Positions 1 through 9,744 of a stretch of DNA of 64,000 nucleotides are shown in pieces. How positions within the stretch are numbered: position 1 is the stretch's first letter; the number at the start of each line of letters is the position of its first letter. The translations under genes and the position numbers were made by a program. Where the stretch lies: positions 374,001 to 438,000 of the forward strand of contig CANJKZ010000504.1 in assembly GCA_947471745.1 (NCBI GenBank), read 5' to 3'. Under the pieces are notes generated by a model. The model did no database searches and was not told where the DNA came from. It saw nothing but the letters and a program-made list of their open reading frames with translations. This DNA is from Closterium sp. Naga37s-1 (taxonomy: Eukaryota > Streptophyta > Zygnematophyceae > Desmidiales > Closteriaceae).

Positions 1-3000
1 CCGTCGGCCGGGGGCAAGCGGTTGACGCGGCGCAGCTGGGTTCCAGAGCGCACCGGCCCAGGAGGTATTGGGAGAACGGGATCTCAGAAGCAAGTTTACG
101 GCACTCTCTGGCTCAGATGCAGCGGCCGGAACCGAGGCTGGTCAGTGACATTCTGGGCCCCAACCGTCTGCCAGCGCCGGTCACAGTGCCGGATCACCCA
201 TCCCAGTACCAATGTAATGTGCCGGGGAAGCCGAGACAGGCGCTGCCGACACTCGTGTCATACGTGGATGCCTACGGATTCGTGATGGAGGGAGACCTGC
301 CTGGGCCCGGGATAATCTACGACGTCATCGGAAAGAGGTGGGAGCAACCAACGGCAGAGGAGCGGGAGTTAGCCATGGGACATCTGCTGGGAGCTACCGC
401 GCACCCCCGAGTGACGGAGCCTCAAAGGAGGGCGGCGCTGGGTAGGGCCATGGATCTGAACGTCATGGCGTGGCTAGTGGAGACCATTCGCATGCATCTA
501 AAGCGGAAGGAGCTCCAACGTGGCATAGAAGTCAGCGAGCTGTACCAGGAGGAGGAGGAGGCGGAGCAGCGGAAGCGCCAACTGAGAGCCATAGAGGAGC
601 AACAAGAAGCCCGCATCCTGGAAGGATGGGCCTACATGGCAGTGGAAGCGGGGAGCGGGTCTGCCGACCAAGAGATACTGCCGCCAGACGGGGAGAATAG
701 TGTTACGGCGGAGAAGCCGAGCCAGGAGAGGGGACCAGAGGACGCTTGGCCCATAGGCTCCGGAATGGGGGCAGAGGCGGCACAGGCATTACAGGAAGTG
801 CTGAAGCAGCACCGCAAGACGTTCGCCTACACGTTAGCCGAGCTAGGGCAATGCAACTCTCACCAAATGCAGGTGAAGCTGAATACCGAGATGCCTATAT
901 ACCAGAGGAAAAGGAGAATGAGCCCAGGCGACTTGGACATCTGCAGGGAGAAATGCGCGGAGCTGTTAGCGGCAGGCCTCATTCAGGTTTCTGACAGTGA
1001 TTACGCAGCGGCGACAGTGGTAGCTGCGGGGAAGGATCTCACTGGGGAAGTGTCGGCAAGGAGAATGTGTGTGGGGACTACCGAGGGCTTAATAAAGTGA
1101 CGGTGGCAGACAGGTACCCCATGCAATCGGCGGAAGAGATATTCGATCGGCTGCAAGGAGCAGTGGTGTTCAGTACGCTGGACCTCCGGCAGGGGTTTAA
1201 TCAAATACCGATCAAGGAGGAGGACCAGAAGAAGACGGCCTTTCACGGGCCCGACGGGCTATACGAGTGGAAGTTCATGCCCTTCGGCATGAAGAACGCG
1301 CCAGCACTATTCCAACGGGTGATGGACTCCGTGCTGAGGAACGTACCAGCGGCAGCCTGCTACATCGATGATGTAGTCGTGTTCAGTGCATCAGCTGAGC
1401 AACACGTGAAGGACGTGAGTGACACGTTGGACGCCATTCGAGCAGCCGGGCTGACATGCCACCCGAAGAAATGCAGCTTCGGGAACAGCACGGTGAAGTA
1501 CCTGGGCTTTGAAGTACAAGGGGGGCAGCTGAGCATCCAGCAAGGTAAGGTAGAGGTGCAGGATCGAGTCCCCGCTCCTAAGGACCGCAGCACACTGAGG
1601 GCAGTATTGGGCTTCCTGAACTACTACAGGAAGTTCGTACCCAACTTCAGCCGCACCGCCTCAGTTCTGAACAGGTTGCTGCGAGAGGACCAGGCGTGGC
1701 AATGGGGAGAGGAAGAACAAGGGGCATTCAAGGCCCTCCTCAAGGCGGTGAAGACTGGGACCATCCTTACCTTGCCTAGTAAGGAGGACCCGTTCGTACT
1801 CTACACCGACTGGAGCAGCGCAGGCATGGGAGGGATTCTATGCCAGGAGAGAGACGGACAGAAGATGGTAGTGGCCTTTGCGAGCCGGGGCTGTAACCCT
1901 GTAGAAGCCAACTACAGCTCATACGAAGGGGAAGGGCTCGCGGCAGTATGGGCCATCACCCACTTCCGGGTGTATCTACAAGGGAGGCCGTTCGTGTTAG
2001 TTACGGATCACCAGCCGCTGACTTGGCTTATGACCAACCAGGCCCTGACAGGCCGGAACGCCCGATGGGCCATGCGGCTGCAGGAATATGAGTTTACTAT
2101 ACGACACCGGGCTGGGAAGACGTTGCAGCACGTGGACGGGCTCTCGCGCAACCCGCCACCCTCGAGCCCCGAGGCGTGTCTGGTGGCATTGGCAAGAGAA
2201 ATCGACGGGGAAGGAGCCAAACGGAAAGCTCAGAAGGGAGCGGAAGACATTTGGGAAGATGAAGAGACCTTGCGGTGGATTCAAGGAAAGACTTCGGAAG
2301 CAGAACCCGCGAGCGAGAGGGCCAGAGCCAGGGGACTGCATTATCGGTGGTACCAGGACCAACTTCAGAAAAACACTAAGGAAGGATGGAAGTTGGTCCC
2401 GAGGCGAGAGGAGCGGGAAGGGATAATCGCGAGGGTGCATCGGCAGCTGGGGCACTACGGCAGCCTACGGACGAGCCAGTTGATAGAGACAGGCTGGTGG
2501 TGGGCCGGGATGAGAGGAGACATCAAAGAGTGGGTGGGCTCCTGCGAGCTATGCAGCAGGAACAAAGCGGAGCTAGAGAGAGGGAGGGAAGAGCTGCACT
2601 CGCTGCCTATCAGAGGCCTAGGGTTCCGGTGGTCACTAGACTTGGCTGGAGAAATGCCGCTTAGTCGAAGGGGGAAGCGATTCATTCTCATCATGATCGA
2701 GCACAGCAATAAGTGGGTGGAGGTTAAGGCGCTGCCTAGCAAGAGCTCGGCCCGGATCGCTGAGGCATTTGAGGATCAAGTGTTGACTCGCTTCGGGGCA
2801 TGTGGAGAAGTATTGACAGATCAGGGCACGGAGTTCTTGGGAGAATTCGAGAAGCTACTGAAAGCCAGCGGTATTACTCACCGGCGGACATCACGGTATC
2901 ACACGCAGAGCGACGGGCTCACTGAGAGATTTGTGCAGACTGTGAAGAGAGGGTTGAGAGCTTACGGGGAGCGATTCAAGAGGGACTGGGACGCGCGGCT

Positions 3001-3538
3001 CCCGTGGGTGGTTGCAGGCTACCGCTTCAGTAAGCAGGCGACGTTAAAGGACTTCTCGTCGTACTACCTGCTGCTGGGGAGAGAGCCTATCTTGCCCATA
3101 GACGCGCCACGGGTACTGACAGATGTGGTCACGGTGAGCTCGGAAGACGCCTGGGTGGGGCTGGCCGATGCAAGGGCAAGATACCTGCGGGAGATGCTGC
3201 CAGCGGCGTTAGAGAACCTGCAAGTGGCACAGCTCAGAGATGCACAGCGCTACAAACGAAGGAGAGAAGGACAGGCTGAGCTGAAGGGTGCACAGCTGGG
3301 GGTGGGGGAAGAGGTATATGTCAAGCAGGCCAGGCAAGACATGCTAGATATCGGGCTCAGCACTGAGAGGTGGAAGGTGAAAGAGGTCAAGGATTCGGGA
3401 GTAGTGGTGCTAGTGGGAGAAAAGGGGCAAGAGAAGAGGGACCATCGGACGAATGTGGCGAGGGCCCGGCCCCAGCGAGTACCCCCAGGCCCAGAAAAGA
3501 GGGGGGAGCAGGCAACGGAGCAGCTTTCAACCAAGTAG
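1..3538 (+). mobile_element. Ty3/gypsy element remnant (pol region), left end outside window
   Basis: A gypsy-type pol region is readable. A pre-RT region rich in Glu and Arg lies at about 120-850. Reverse transcriptase follows at about 850-1650, with the catalytic YIDDVVVF motif near 1360. RNase H (YTDWSSAGMGG, then VTDHQPL) lies at about 1790-2120. An integrase zinc-binding segment (HRQLGHYG, then CELCSRN) lies near 2440-2570, and the integrase core (LDLAGE, LTDQGTEF, GLTERF) at about 2620-2990. A basic C-terminal tail runs to 3538. RT before RNase H before integrase is the Ty3/gypsy order. No chromodomain, protease or LTR was recognised; the 5' part lies outside the window. The reading frame has about one interruption. 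The bases just after it (3539-3726) are purine-rich and hold no recognised gene. It is a different family from the two chromoviruses further right. Confidence 0.85.
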
Positions 3539-3726
3539 TCCATCGGCGATACATGCCAGAGCAAGAGCAAGCGCCGAGGAGGGGGCAAGTGGGAAAGGCA
3601 GGGGCATCAAACCAAGGCATGAAGAGGGAGCTGAGGAACTTGATGGGGTGAGGAAGAAGACGGGAGGTACAGAGAAGGGAGGGACAGAGCAGGAGGAGCG
3701 GCCAAGAGACAAAGTTTCCGACATCG

Positions 3727-3943
3727 CAGCATCACGATGCACGACGGAGCTGCATGGGACAAGAAGCTGAGCATGGCAGAGTTCGCCTACAACAACACGC
3801 ACCATTCCGCCATAGGCATGTCACCCGTTCTTCGCACTGTACAGTCAGCATCCCAATGTCCCCACTCGTGTCAATTTCACACCCACAGTCCTTCGTGCGG
3901 ACAACTTCCACCAGCATCTCACCTTCATCCATGATCACGTGAG
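3727..3943 (+). mobile_element. Chromovirus A (Ty3/gypsy) integrase fragment
   Basis: A short stretch translates to the integrase C-terminal half typical of Ty3/gypsy elements (WDKKLSMAEFAYNN, then HSAIGMSP). It stops abruptly where the residual Copia-1 LTR begins at 3944. A chromodomain and the start of a gypsy LTR lie in the same orientation directly after the Copia-1 tandem (15375-15640), so the two are probably parts of one chromovirus into which Copia-1 inserted. That link is inference. The family is the same type as, but not the same copy as, the minus-strand chromovirus at 17923-23668. The piece is broken and incomplete. Confidence 0.6.
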
Positions 3944-4086
3944 ATCAAATCGTGCAATCTAAATTGAATCAAGTCATTTGCAGCTGTGAGAAGAACGCTA
4001 TCAACGTTTGAAGCCGCTGTGCAGAAATCCGTCTGTGCTCTCTATCTTTCGTTTTAGGCACATTCAAGCCTATTGTGACTATAACA
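3944..4086 (+). repeat. Copia-1 left LTR remnant
   Basis: The segment matches 9568-9710 of the middle LTR essentially base for base and ends in CTATAACA directly before the primer-binding site at 4089. It is the 3' end of the LTR only; chromovirus A sequence abuts it on the left. Confidence 0.9.
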
Positions 4087-4120
4087 AGTGGTATCAGAGC
4101 CCCTTGGAGCAGTTTCGACA

Positions 4121-7100
4121 ATGTCTGGACCTGAGGAAAGGGGTGGCAGAGGTGCTGGTGGCAGTGGAGAAGCTCAAGCTCAAGGCCAACCCCGTGATTC
4201 AGCCATGGCGCCCATGCAACCAAGTCTTGGCCCACCTAGGGATGAGCCTAGGGTGTTTGGGCTTGACAAGTTCAACGGTGACAACTTTGCTGAATGGTCC
4301 TTCAAGATGGAGAACATCTTTGACCACTATGACCTGCTGGAGGTGATGGAAGGAACGGAGAAGCGCCCCGAGAACGACCCGGAGAAGAGCCCGTGGGTGC
4401 GGAAGAGCGCACAAGGCCATCTCTTACTTGGGCAAGCGTTGGGGAGCAGTCAGATCCGTCACATCAAGCCATTCCAGCGTGAACCAGAGAAAGGACCAAA
4501 GGCATGGGCTGCTCTCAAGGGTGTACATGCTCCTGCAACAGCGGCGGTAGCGGTGGTGTTGGAACGGCAAATGGCGGCACTACGAATTGAAGAAGACGAA
4601 GCGGTTGAAGAAGGGGTGCAGAAATTCTTCGACTTGTTGACGCGGCTTGAGGGAGCTGATTTGAACTACAGTGAGCTCCAAAAGAAGACCAAGTTGCTGG
4701 CCTTACTCCCAGAGTCATGGTCCTCGCTCATCATCAACCTTAATCGCGACTTGCCCCGCCTCTCGCTTGAAGACGTGAAGCGAGCTATCCTTCAAGAGGA
4801 TTTCCGCCGCCGTGAGTTGGCGAGTGCGGATGGCGCTGAGGCAGCGAGCATCGGCCATGGATATGGTCGAGGAAGAGGCAGAGGACGAGGGGGACGAAGG
4901 TTTGGTGGCAGCAACTTCGGCGGAGGCCGCAGGAGTGGCGGTTACGGCAGCGACGACAAGAGCTACGGACGCGGTCGCGGCCGATTCGACGGCGAGTGTC
5001 ACTATTGCCACAAGAGCGGACACATGTGGCGCGACTGCTACAAACTCCCTGATGGTTGGACCCCTGCTCAAGGCCAAGAGGGTAGAGGAGCAGGAGGAGG
5101 GAGAGGACGAGGCCGTGGAGGCCGTGGCGGTCGCGGTGGCGGAGCTGCAAACATGAAGAGCGGAGACAACGACAAGGACCCGAGCGACGATCGATACCCG
5201 GGTCTATTCTACTTCGTGTCGACGCAAGTACCGGCTGGTCCAGAGAAGGATGAAGGCTTTGAGGAGCCAGCAGCTGTGGGGAAGGTGACCCTACACCCCC
5301 TGGACTATTGGGTGATTGATAGTGGCGCTACCTATAGCATGACACCTCGCCCGGACTTGCTCACCGAACTCGAGCCGTCACCGGTGAAGCATGTCATATC
5401 GGCTTTGGGGCAGCGAGCAGAGGTGAAAGGCATGGGCAAGGCCATGTTCAAGGGTGCTGATGGGAAGATGGTGGGCCTCAAGAACGTGCTTTGGGTGCCC
5501 AGCCTTGCTGCAAACCTGATTTCCGTGCGGCGGTTGGCAAAGGCCGGCATGGACACGAACTCGAAGGGAGCCAAGACCTACACCGCAAGGCTTGGCGATC
5601 GAATTCTTTGGGACCTTCATGAGGACAGGGATGTCTACAACGAGATGTGGCAGATCCCAGTGGTCCCTATGCCTAAGGAGAGGCAAGTGGCAGCAAGCAT
5701 CAGCACCAAGGATGGAGCGGTCGGTAGCGACGATGGCGCGAACGGTCGCGCTAAGGAGAATGAGCTCAAGAAGAGCAAACCTGGAGGGACCAGCAAGTTC
5801 AGTGAACCTAAGGAGAGTGGTGCAGCAACCAAGGAGCAGCAAAAGGGTGAGGAGAACCCAGAGGCAGCAGCGGAGGAGGACTACGGAGAGAGTATGTGGG
5901 GCGCTATTGCGAGCGCGGCATTCTCCAATCCAACTTCGGCTACGGGGGAGTGTGATTGGCTCACCTTGCATCGGCGCATGGGGCATGTGGCCCTGCCCAT
6001 CTTGCAGCAGCTAGTGAAGAATGAGATGGTTGCTGGCATACGTGTGAAGGGGGAGCCCGATGAGGTGCTTGGCTGCCCGACGTGCATTCAAGCCAAGTTC
6101 ACCCGGTTTCCGTTCCCTAGTTCGGAGGCAACGGCAAAGGCACCGCTTGATGAGGTGGTGATGGACGTGGTGGGCCCCCTGAAGCTTGGAGCTGCTGGAG
6201 CTGAGTATTTTCTCACCATTGTCGACGTCTACACCCGCATGACTTGGGTGTACGTGCTGGCCAAGAAGAGCGACGTGGCTGAAACGTTGAAGACGGATTG
6301 GTTCCCGATGGTGGAGCGGCAACAAGACCGTCTAGTCAAGTCAATCCGCACCGATCGAGGGGGAGAGTTCCTGAGCAAGGAGTTTGGGTTGTGGCTGAAG
6401 AAGAATGGTATTCGGCACTCCCTCACCATGCCATACTCCCCTGCAATGAACGGCATCGCCGAGCGAGCGAACCGCACAATCACGGAGGCGGCACGCGGGT
6501 TGCTCATTGAAGCCGGGCTACCCGACTATTTCTGGCCTGATGCGGTGCGGAGCGCGTGTGTGGCCAAGAACAGAGCCTTGACTCATGTGGGAGCAGACAA
6601 ATGGGTGCCCTATGTGGAGTGGCTAGGAAGGAAGCCAAAGGTGGATATGCTTCGGGTGTTCGGGTGCATGTGCATGGCGCTCGTGCCTAAGCATCTTCGG
6701 CACAACAAGCTTGGTGCCAAGGCGGTGTGGGCCGTGCACTTGGGCATGGCTCAAAACAGCAAGGGATGGCTTCTTTGGGACCCATTCACCAAGAAGTTCT
6801 TGGTGAGCAGGGACTGCAAGTTCATGGAGAACTTCATGTACAAGGATTGGAAGGCGGAGAATGAGGCGAAGATAGGCGTGCGGTTTGGGGAGGTGAAGAG
6901 TTCCGGTTTGGAGCATGTGGAGCTGCCTTTGGAGCTGAGCAGCGGCAGCACAACCACAAGGCAATCCTCCCTTGTGAATGGGGGAGAGGAGGCCAATGAT
7001 GCAGAGGAAGAAGAGGAGGAGGTGCAGCAAGTGAGCGAGCGTGCACCGTCACTTCCTTCCCGTACTACGAGTGCTCCACGGATTCGAGCCACACCGCAGC

Positions 7101-8890
7101 AACGCCAAGGCCTTCAAGTCCCTGCAGATGAGGAGGAAGGAAGGGGGAAGAGGAGAGTTCAACCCCCTAATAGGCTGACCTATGATGCGCCGGGAAAGCA
7201 GGGCAAGACAGCCCTGGCCGGAGCGGCAATGATGGTCGGAGACGACGAGGAGAGTGACTACGAGGAGTGTGCCTTCGCGTTCTTCTCTCCGGTGGAGATG
7301 CCGGGAGAACCAGCAACTCTCAAGGAGGCTTTGGAGAGTAGTGATGCTGAGGAGTGGAAGAAGGCCATGGAGAGTGAGCTGAAGAGCATTGAGGAGAATG
7401 ACACGTTTGAATTGGTGGAGCTACCGGAGGGGCGTACGGCGATAACGTCCAAGTGGCTCTTCAAAATCAAGTCGGATGCCGACGGCAAGATCGAGCGCTA
7501 CAAGTCTAGGCTTGTAGCCAAGGGGTACCAGCAGAAGGAGAAGGTGGACTTCAAGGAGCTGTTTGCCCCTGTGGTGAAGCCGACGACGCTGCGAACCCTA
7601 TTCGCGGGAGCCGCCATCAAAGGATGGGTAGTAAAGCAAATGGACATCGTAACGGCATTCCTTAACGGCATCCTTGAGGATGAGATTTTTAAGGCGCAGC
7701 CAGAGGGGTTTGATGATGGTAGTGGCAGAGTGTGGAAGCTGAAGAAGGCCCTCTATGGGCTGAAGCAGGCCCCTAGGCAATGGTACATGAAGCTGCGCGA
7801 AGTGTTGGAGGGGATCGGCTTCACTCCCTCAACGGCCGATCACTCCTTGTTCATGCTTGGCGAGGGGGAGCAGAGGAGTTTCATGGTGGTTTATGTGGAT
7901 GACATCCTCATTTTCTCACCCTCTTCTGACCTTGTGAAGGAGGTGATGCTGAAGCTTCAAGACAAGTTCAAGTGCAAGGCCCTTGGTGACGTGAGCTTCT
8001 ACCTTGGGCTCCACATCGAACGAGATGTGGAGAAGCGGTGCATGCGGGTGCATCAACGAAAGTACCTGGAGGCATTGGCTGCCAACTTTGGGCAGAGTGA
8101 AGGCCATGTGGCTACACCCTTTCCCTCTGGGTTCAAGTGTGTGAAGGGACCAGAGGAGGAGAGCGTTGGTGAAGAGGAGAGGCGCCGATTTCACTCGTTG
8201 GTGGGCAGCCTCATGTATGCGGCGGTAAACACCCGACCGGACGTCGCGTTTGCTACCGGGCAGTTGGCTAGGTTTGTGCAATGCCCTAATGAGGAGCAGG
8301 TAGCAGCTGGAATGAGGGTGGCCAAGTATCTTGGCCAAACACCGACCGTTGGGCTGCAATACTCGGCGGCGGCACAAAGGCGCCAAAAGGGCGCGGATGG
8401 TGTTGAACCCGGGCGTTTGTTCCTCACCGCCTACTCGGATGCTTCATATGCATCAGAACCAGAGGACATGGCAAGTGTGGGAGGCTTCATATGCTGTGTT
8501 GGTGGAGGCCCAACTGCTTGGGAGAGCAAGAAGCAGGTTGACCAAGCTTTGAGCTCGGTGGAGTCCGAGTACATGGCAGTCTTCCGTGCCGTACGGGAGA
8601 TTGTGTGGCAGCGGCGTTTGTTGGCTGAATTGGGGGAGGAGCAGCAAGGACCTACCCCACTGTACTGTGACAGCCAGGGTGCCATTTCTCTTGCTAAGAA
8701 CCCTGTGTTGCATGGACTCACGAAGCACATGAGGGTGAAGTGGCATTGGACGAGGAGCATGGTAACCGCGGGTGAAGTTGAGTTGCGCTACGTGAAGACC
8801 ACGGGGCAGCCGGCTGACATGATGACCAAGAGGCTGGTGGAGCAGCAGCATTGGAAGTGTTGCAAGCTGGCTGGGATGGCTCTGAACTGA
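4121..8890 (+). CDS. Copia-1 copy A Gag-Pol polyprotein
   Basis: One open frame of 1589 codons from the first ATG (4121), 32 bases after the primer-binding site; the frame is open further upstream but without ATG. Parts in order: UBN2-like Gag (about 4260-4800); an Arg-Gly-rich stretch; a CCHC knuckle (CHYCHKSGHMWRDC, near 5000-5040) inside a second RGG-rich stretch; aspartic protease (VIDSGATYSM, near 5315); the GAG-pre-integrase HRRMGH segment (near 5970); the integrase core (MDVVGP near 6162, RTDRGGEF near 6350, NGIAERANR near 6450); reverse transcriptase (YVDDILIF near 7895); and RNase H (YSDASYA near 8433, CDSQGA near 8668). Protease-integrase-RT-RNase H is the Ty1/copia order. The frame looks whole. 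Such elements make virus-like particles in the cytoplasm. Expression is not shown. Confidence 0.93.
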   Translation: MSGPEERGGRGAGGSGEAQAQGQPRDSAMAPMQPSLGPPRDEPRVFGLDKFNGDNFAEWSFKMENIFDHYDLLEVMEGTEKRPENDPEKSPWVRKSAQGHLLLGQALGSSQIRHIKPFQREPEKGPKAWAALKGVHAPATAAVAVVLERQMAALRIEEDEAVEEGVQKFFDLLTRLEGADLNYSELQKKTKLLALLPESWSSLIINLNRDLPRLSLEDVKRAILQEDFRRRELASADGAEAASIGHGYGRGRGRGRGGRRFGGSNFGGGRRSGGYGSDDKSYGRGRGRFDGECHYCHKSGHMWRDCYKLPDGWTPAQGQEGRGAGGGRGRGRGGRGGRGGGAANMKSGDNDKDPSDDRYPGLFYFVSTQVPAGPEKDEGFEEPAAVGKVTLHPLDYWVIDSGATYSMTPRPDLLTELEPSPVKHVISALGQRAEVKGMGKAMFKGADGKMVGLKNVLWVPSLAANLISVRRLAKAGMDTNSKGAKTYTARLGDRILWDLHEDRDVYNEMWQIPVVPMPKERQVAASISTKDGAVGSDDGANGRAKENELKKSKPGGTSKFSEPKESGAATKEQQKGEENPEAAAEEDYGESMWGAIASAAFSNPTSATGECDWLTLHRRMGHVALPILQQLVKNEMVAGIRVKGEPDEVLGCPTCIQAKFTRFPFPSSEATAKAPLDEVVMDVVGPLKLGAAGAEYFLTIVDVYTRMTWVYVLAKKSDVAETLKTDWFPMVERQQDRLVKSIRTDRGGEFLSKEFGLWLKKNGIRHSLTMPYSPAMNGIAERANRTITEAARGLLIEAGLPDYFWPDAVRSACVAKNRALTHVGADKWVPYVEWLGRKPKVDMLRVFGCMCMALVPKHLRHNKLGAKAVWAVHLGMAQNSKGWLLWDPFTKKFLVSRDCKFMENFMYKDWKAENEAKIGVRFGEVKSSGLEHVELPLELSSGSTTTRQSSLVNGGEEANDAEEEEEEVQQVSERAPSLPSRTTSAPRIRATPQQRQGLQVPADEEEGRGKRRVQPPNRLTYDAPGKQGKTALAGAAMMVGDDEESDYEECAFAFFSPVEMPGEPATLKEALESSDAEEWKKAMESELKSIEENDTFELVELPEGRTAITSKWLFKIKSDADGKIERYKSRLVAKGYQQKEKVDFKELFAPVVKPTTLRTLFAGAAIKGWVVKQMDIVTAFLNGILEDEIFKAQPEGFDDGSGRVWKLKKALYGLKQAPRQWYMKLREVLEGIGFTPSTADHSLFMLGEGEQRSFMVVYVDDILIFSPSSDLVKEVMLKLQDKFKCKALGDVSFYLGLHIERDVEKRCMRVHQRKYLEALAANFGQSEGHVATPFPSGFKCVKGPEEESVGEEERRRFHSLVGSLMYAAVNTRPDVAFATGQLARFVQCPNEEQVAAGMRVAKYLGQTPTVGLQYSAAAQRRQKGADGVEPGRLFLTAYSDASYASEPEDMASVGGFICCVGGGPTAWESKKQVDQALSSVESEYMAVFRAVREIVWQRRLLAELGEEQQGPTPLYCDSQGAISLAKNPVLHGLTKHMRVKWHWTRSMVTAGEVELRYVKTTGQPADMMTKRLVEQQHWKCCKLAGMALN

Positions 8891-8931
8891 GAGAGCAACA
8901 TATCCTAAGGCCAACAATCCGAGGGGGAGTT

Positions 8932-9710
8932 TGTTGGTGCAACCCTACGGTTTGCACTCGGCTTGTTGTCCGTGTGCGTGAATGTGTGTGTGTATGGAAT
9001 GGTATGAGGGCATGGGATAATATATATTTCATGCTTATAATTGTGTGTGAATGTTGAGTCATGATGTCGAGTGTGTGTGTGGAGTCAATAGCGAGTTATC
9101 GCTAGACGCGTGTTACGTGGTCGTTTGTGTCTCGCGCGCGGTTTCTATTTTGTCGTGCGCGGTTTCTATTTTGTCCTGTGTCGAACGTTCGGCGTGTCGC
9201 AGGTGTGTGCAGCAGACCCATCAAGAACTCAAGGATGAGTTTGTGATGAAGAGCCCGAGCCTTGGTGTCAAGCCTCAAGTGATTTCGAAGCTTGCCAAAA
9301 GGGTACACCTCAAGATATTGAAGATAGTTACATTACTTTGTGTAGTGTAACATTTCACTTGGTGTAGGCCCTAGTGAAGGGTAGTTTCGAGACCCTTCGT
9401 GGTTGGGGACAGTGTGGCACTGTTCTACATCACTGTACCTCGGCTCTTGGGGTTTGTAGGAGCTGGGAGTCATTCCCAACTCGTAACTCTTCCTATCTTG
9501 TGTTCTAAGACTATAGTGGCTGCCATAGTACCGTTCGTTCAAACCGACGCTGTGTCGTCAATTCTTCATCAAATCGTGCAATCTAAATTGAATCAAGTCA
9601 TTTGCAGCTGTGAGAAGAACGCTATCAACGTTTGAAGCCGCTGTGCAGAAATCCGTCTGTGCTCTCTATCTTTCGTTTTAGGCACATTCAAGCCTATTGT
9701 GACTATAACA
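8932..9710 (+). repeat. Copia-1 shared middle LTR (779 bp)
   Basis: It begins TGTTGGTGC after the purine tract that closes copy A and ends CTATAACA before the primer-binding site of copy B, so it serves as 3' LTR of one element and 5' LTR of the next. It contains a doubled GCGCGGTTTCTATTTTGTC unit near 9135-9175. It lacks a 40-bp segment near its 3' end that the right LTR has. Confidence 0.92.
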
Positions 9711-9744
9711 AGTGGTATCAGAGCCCCTTGGAGCAGTTTCGACA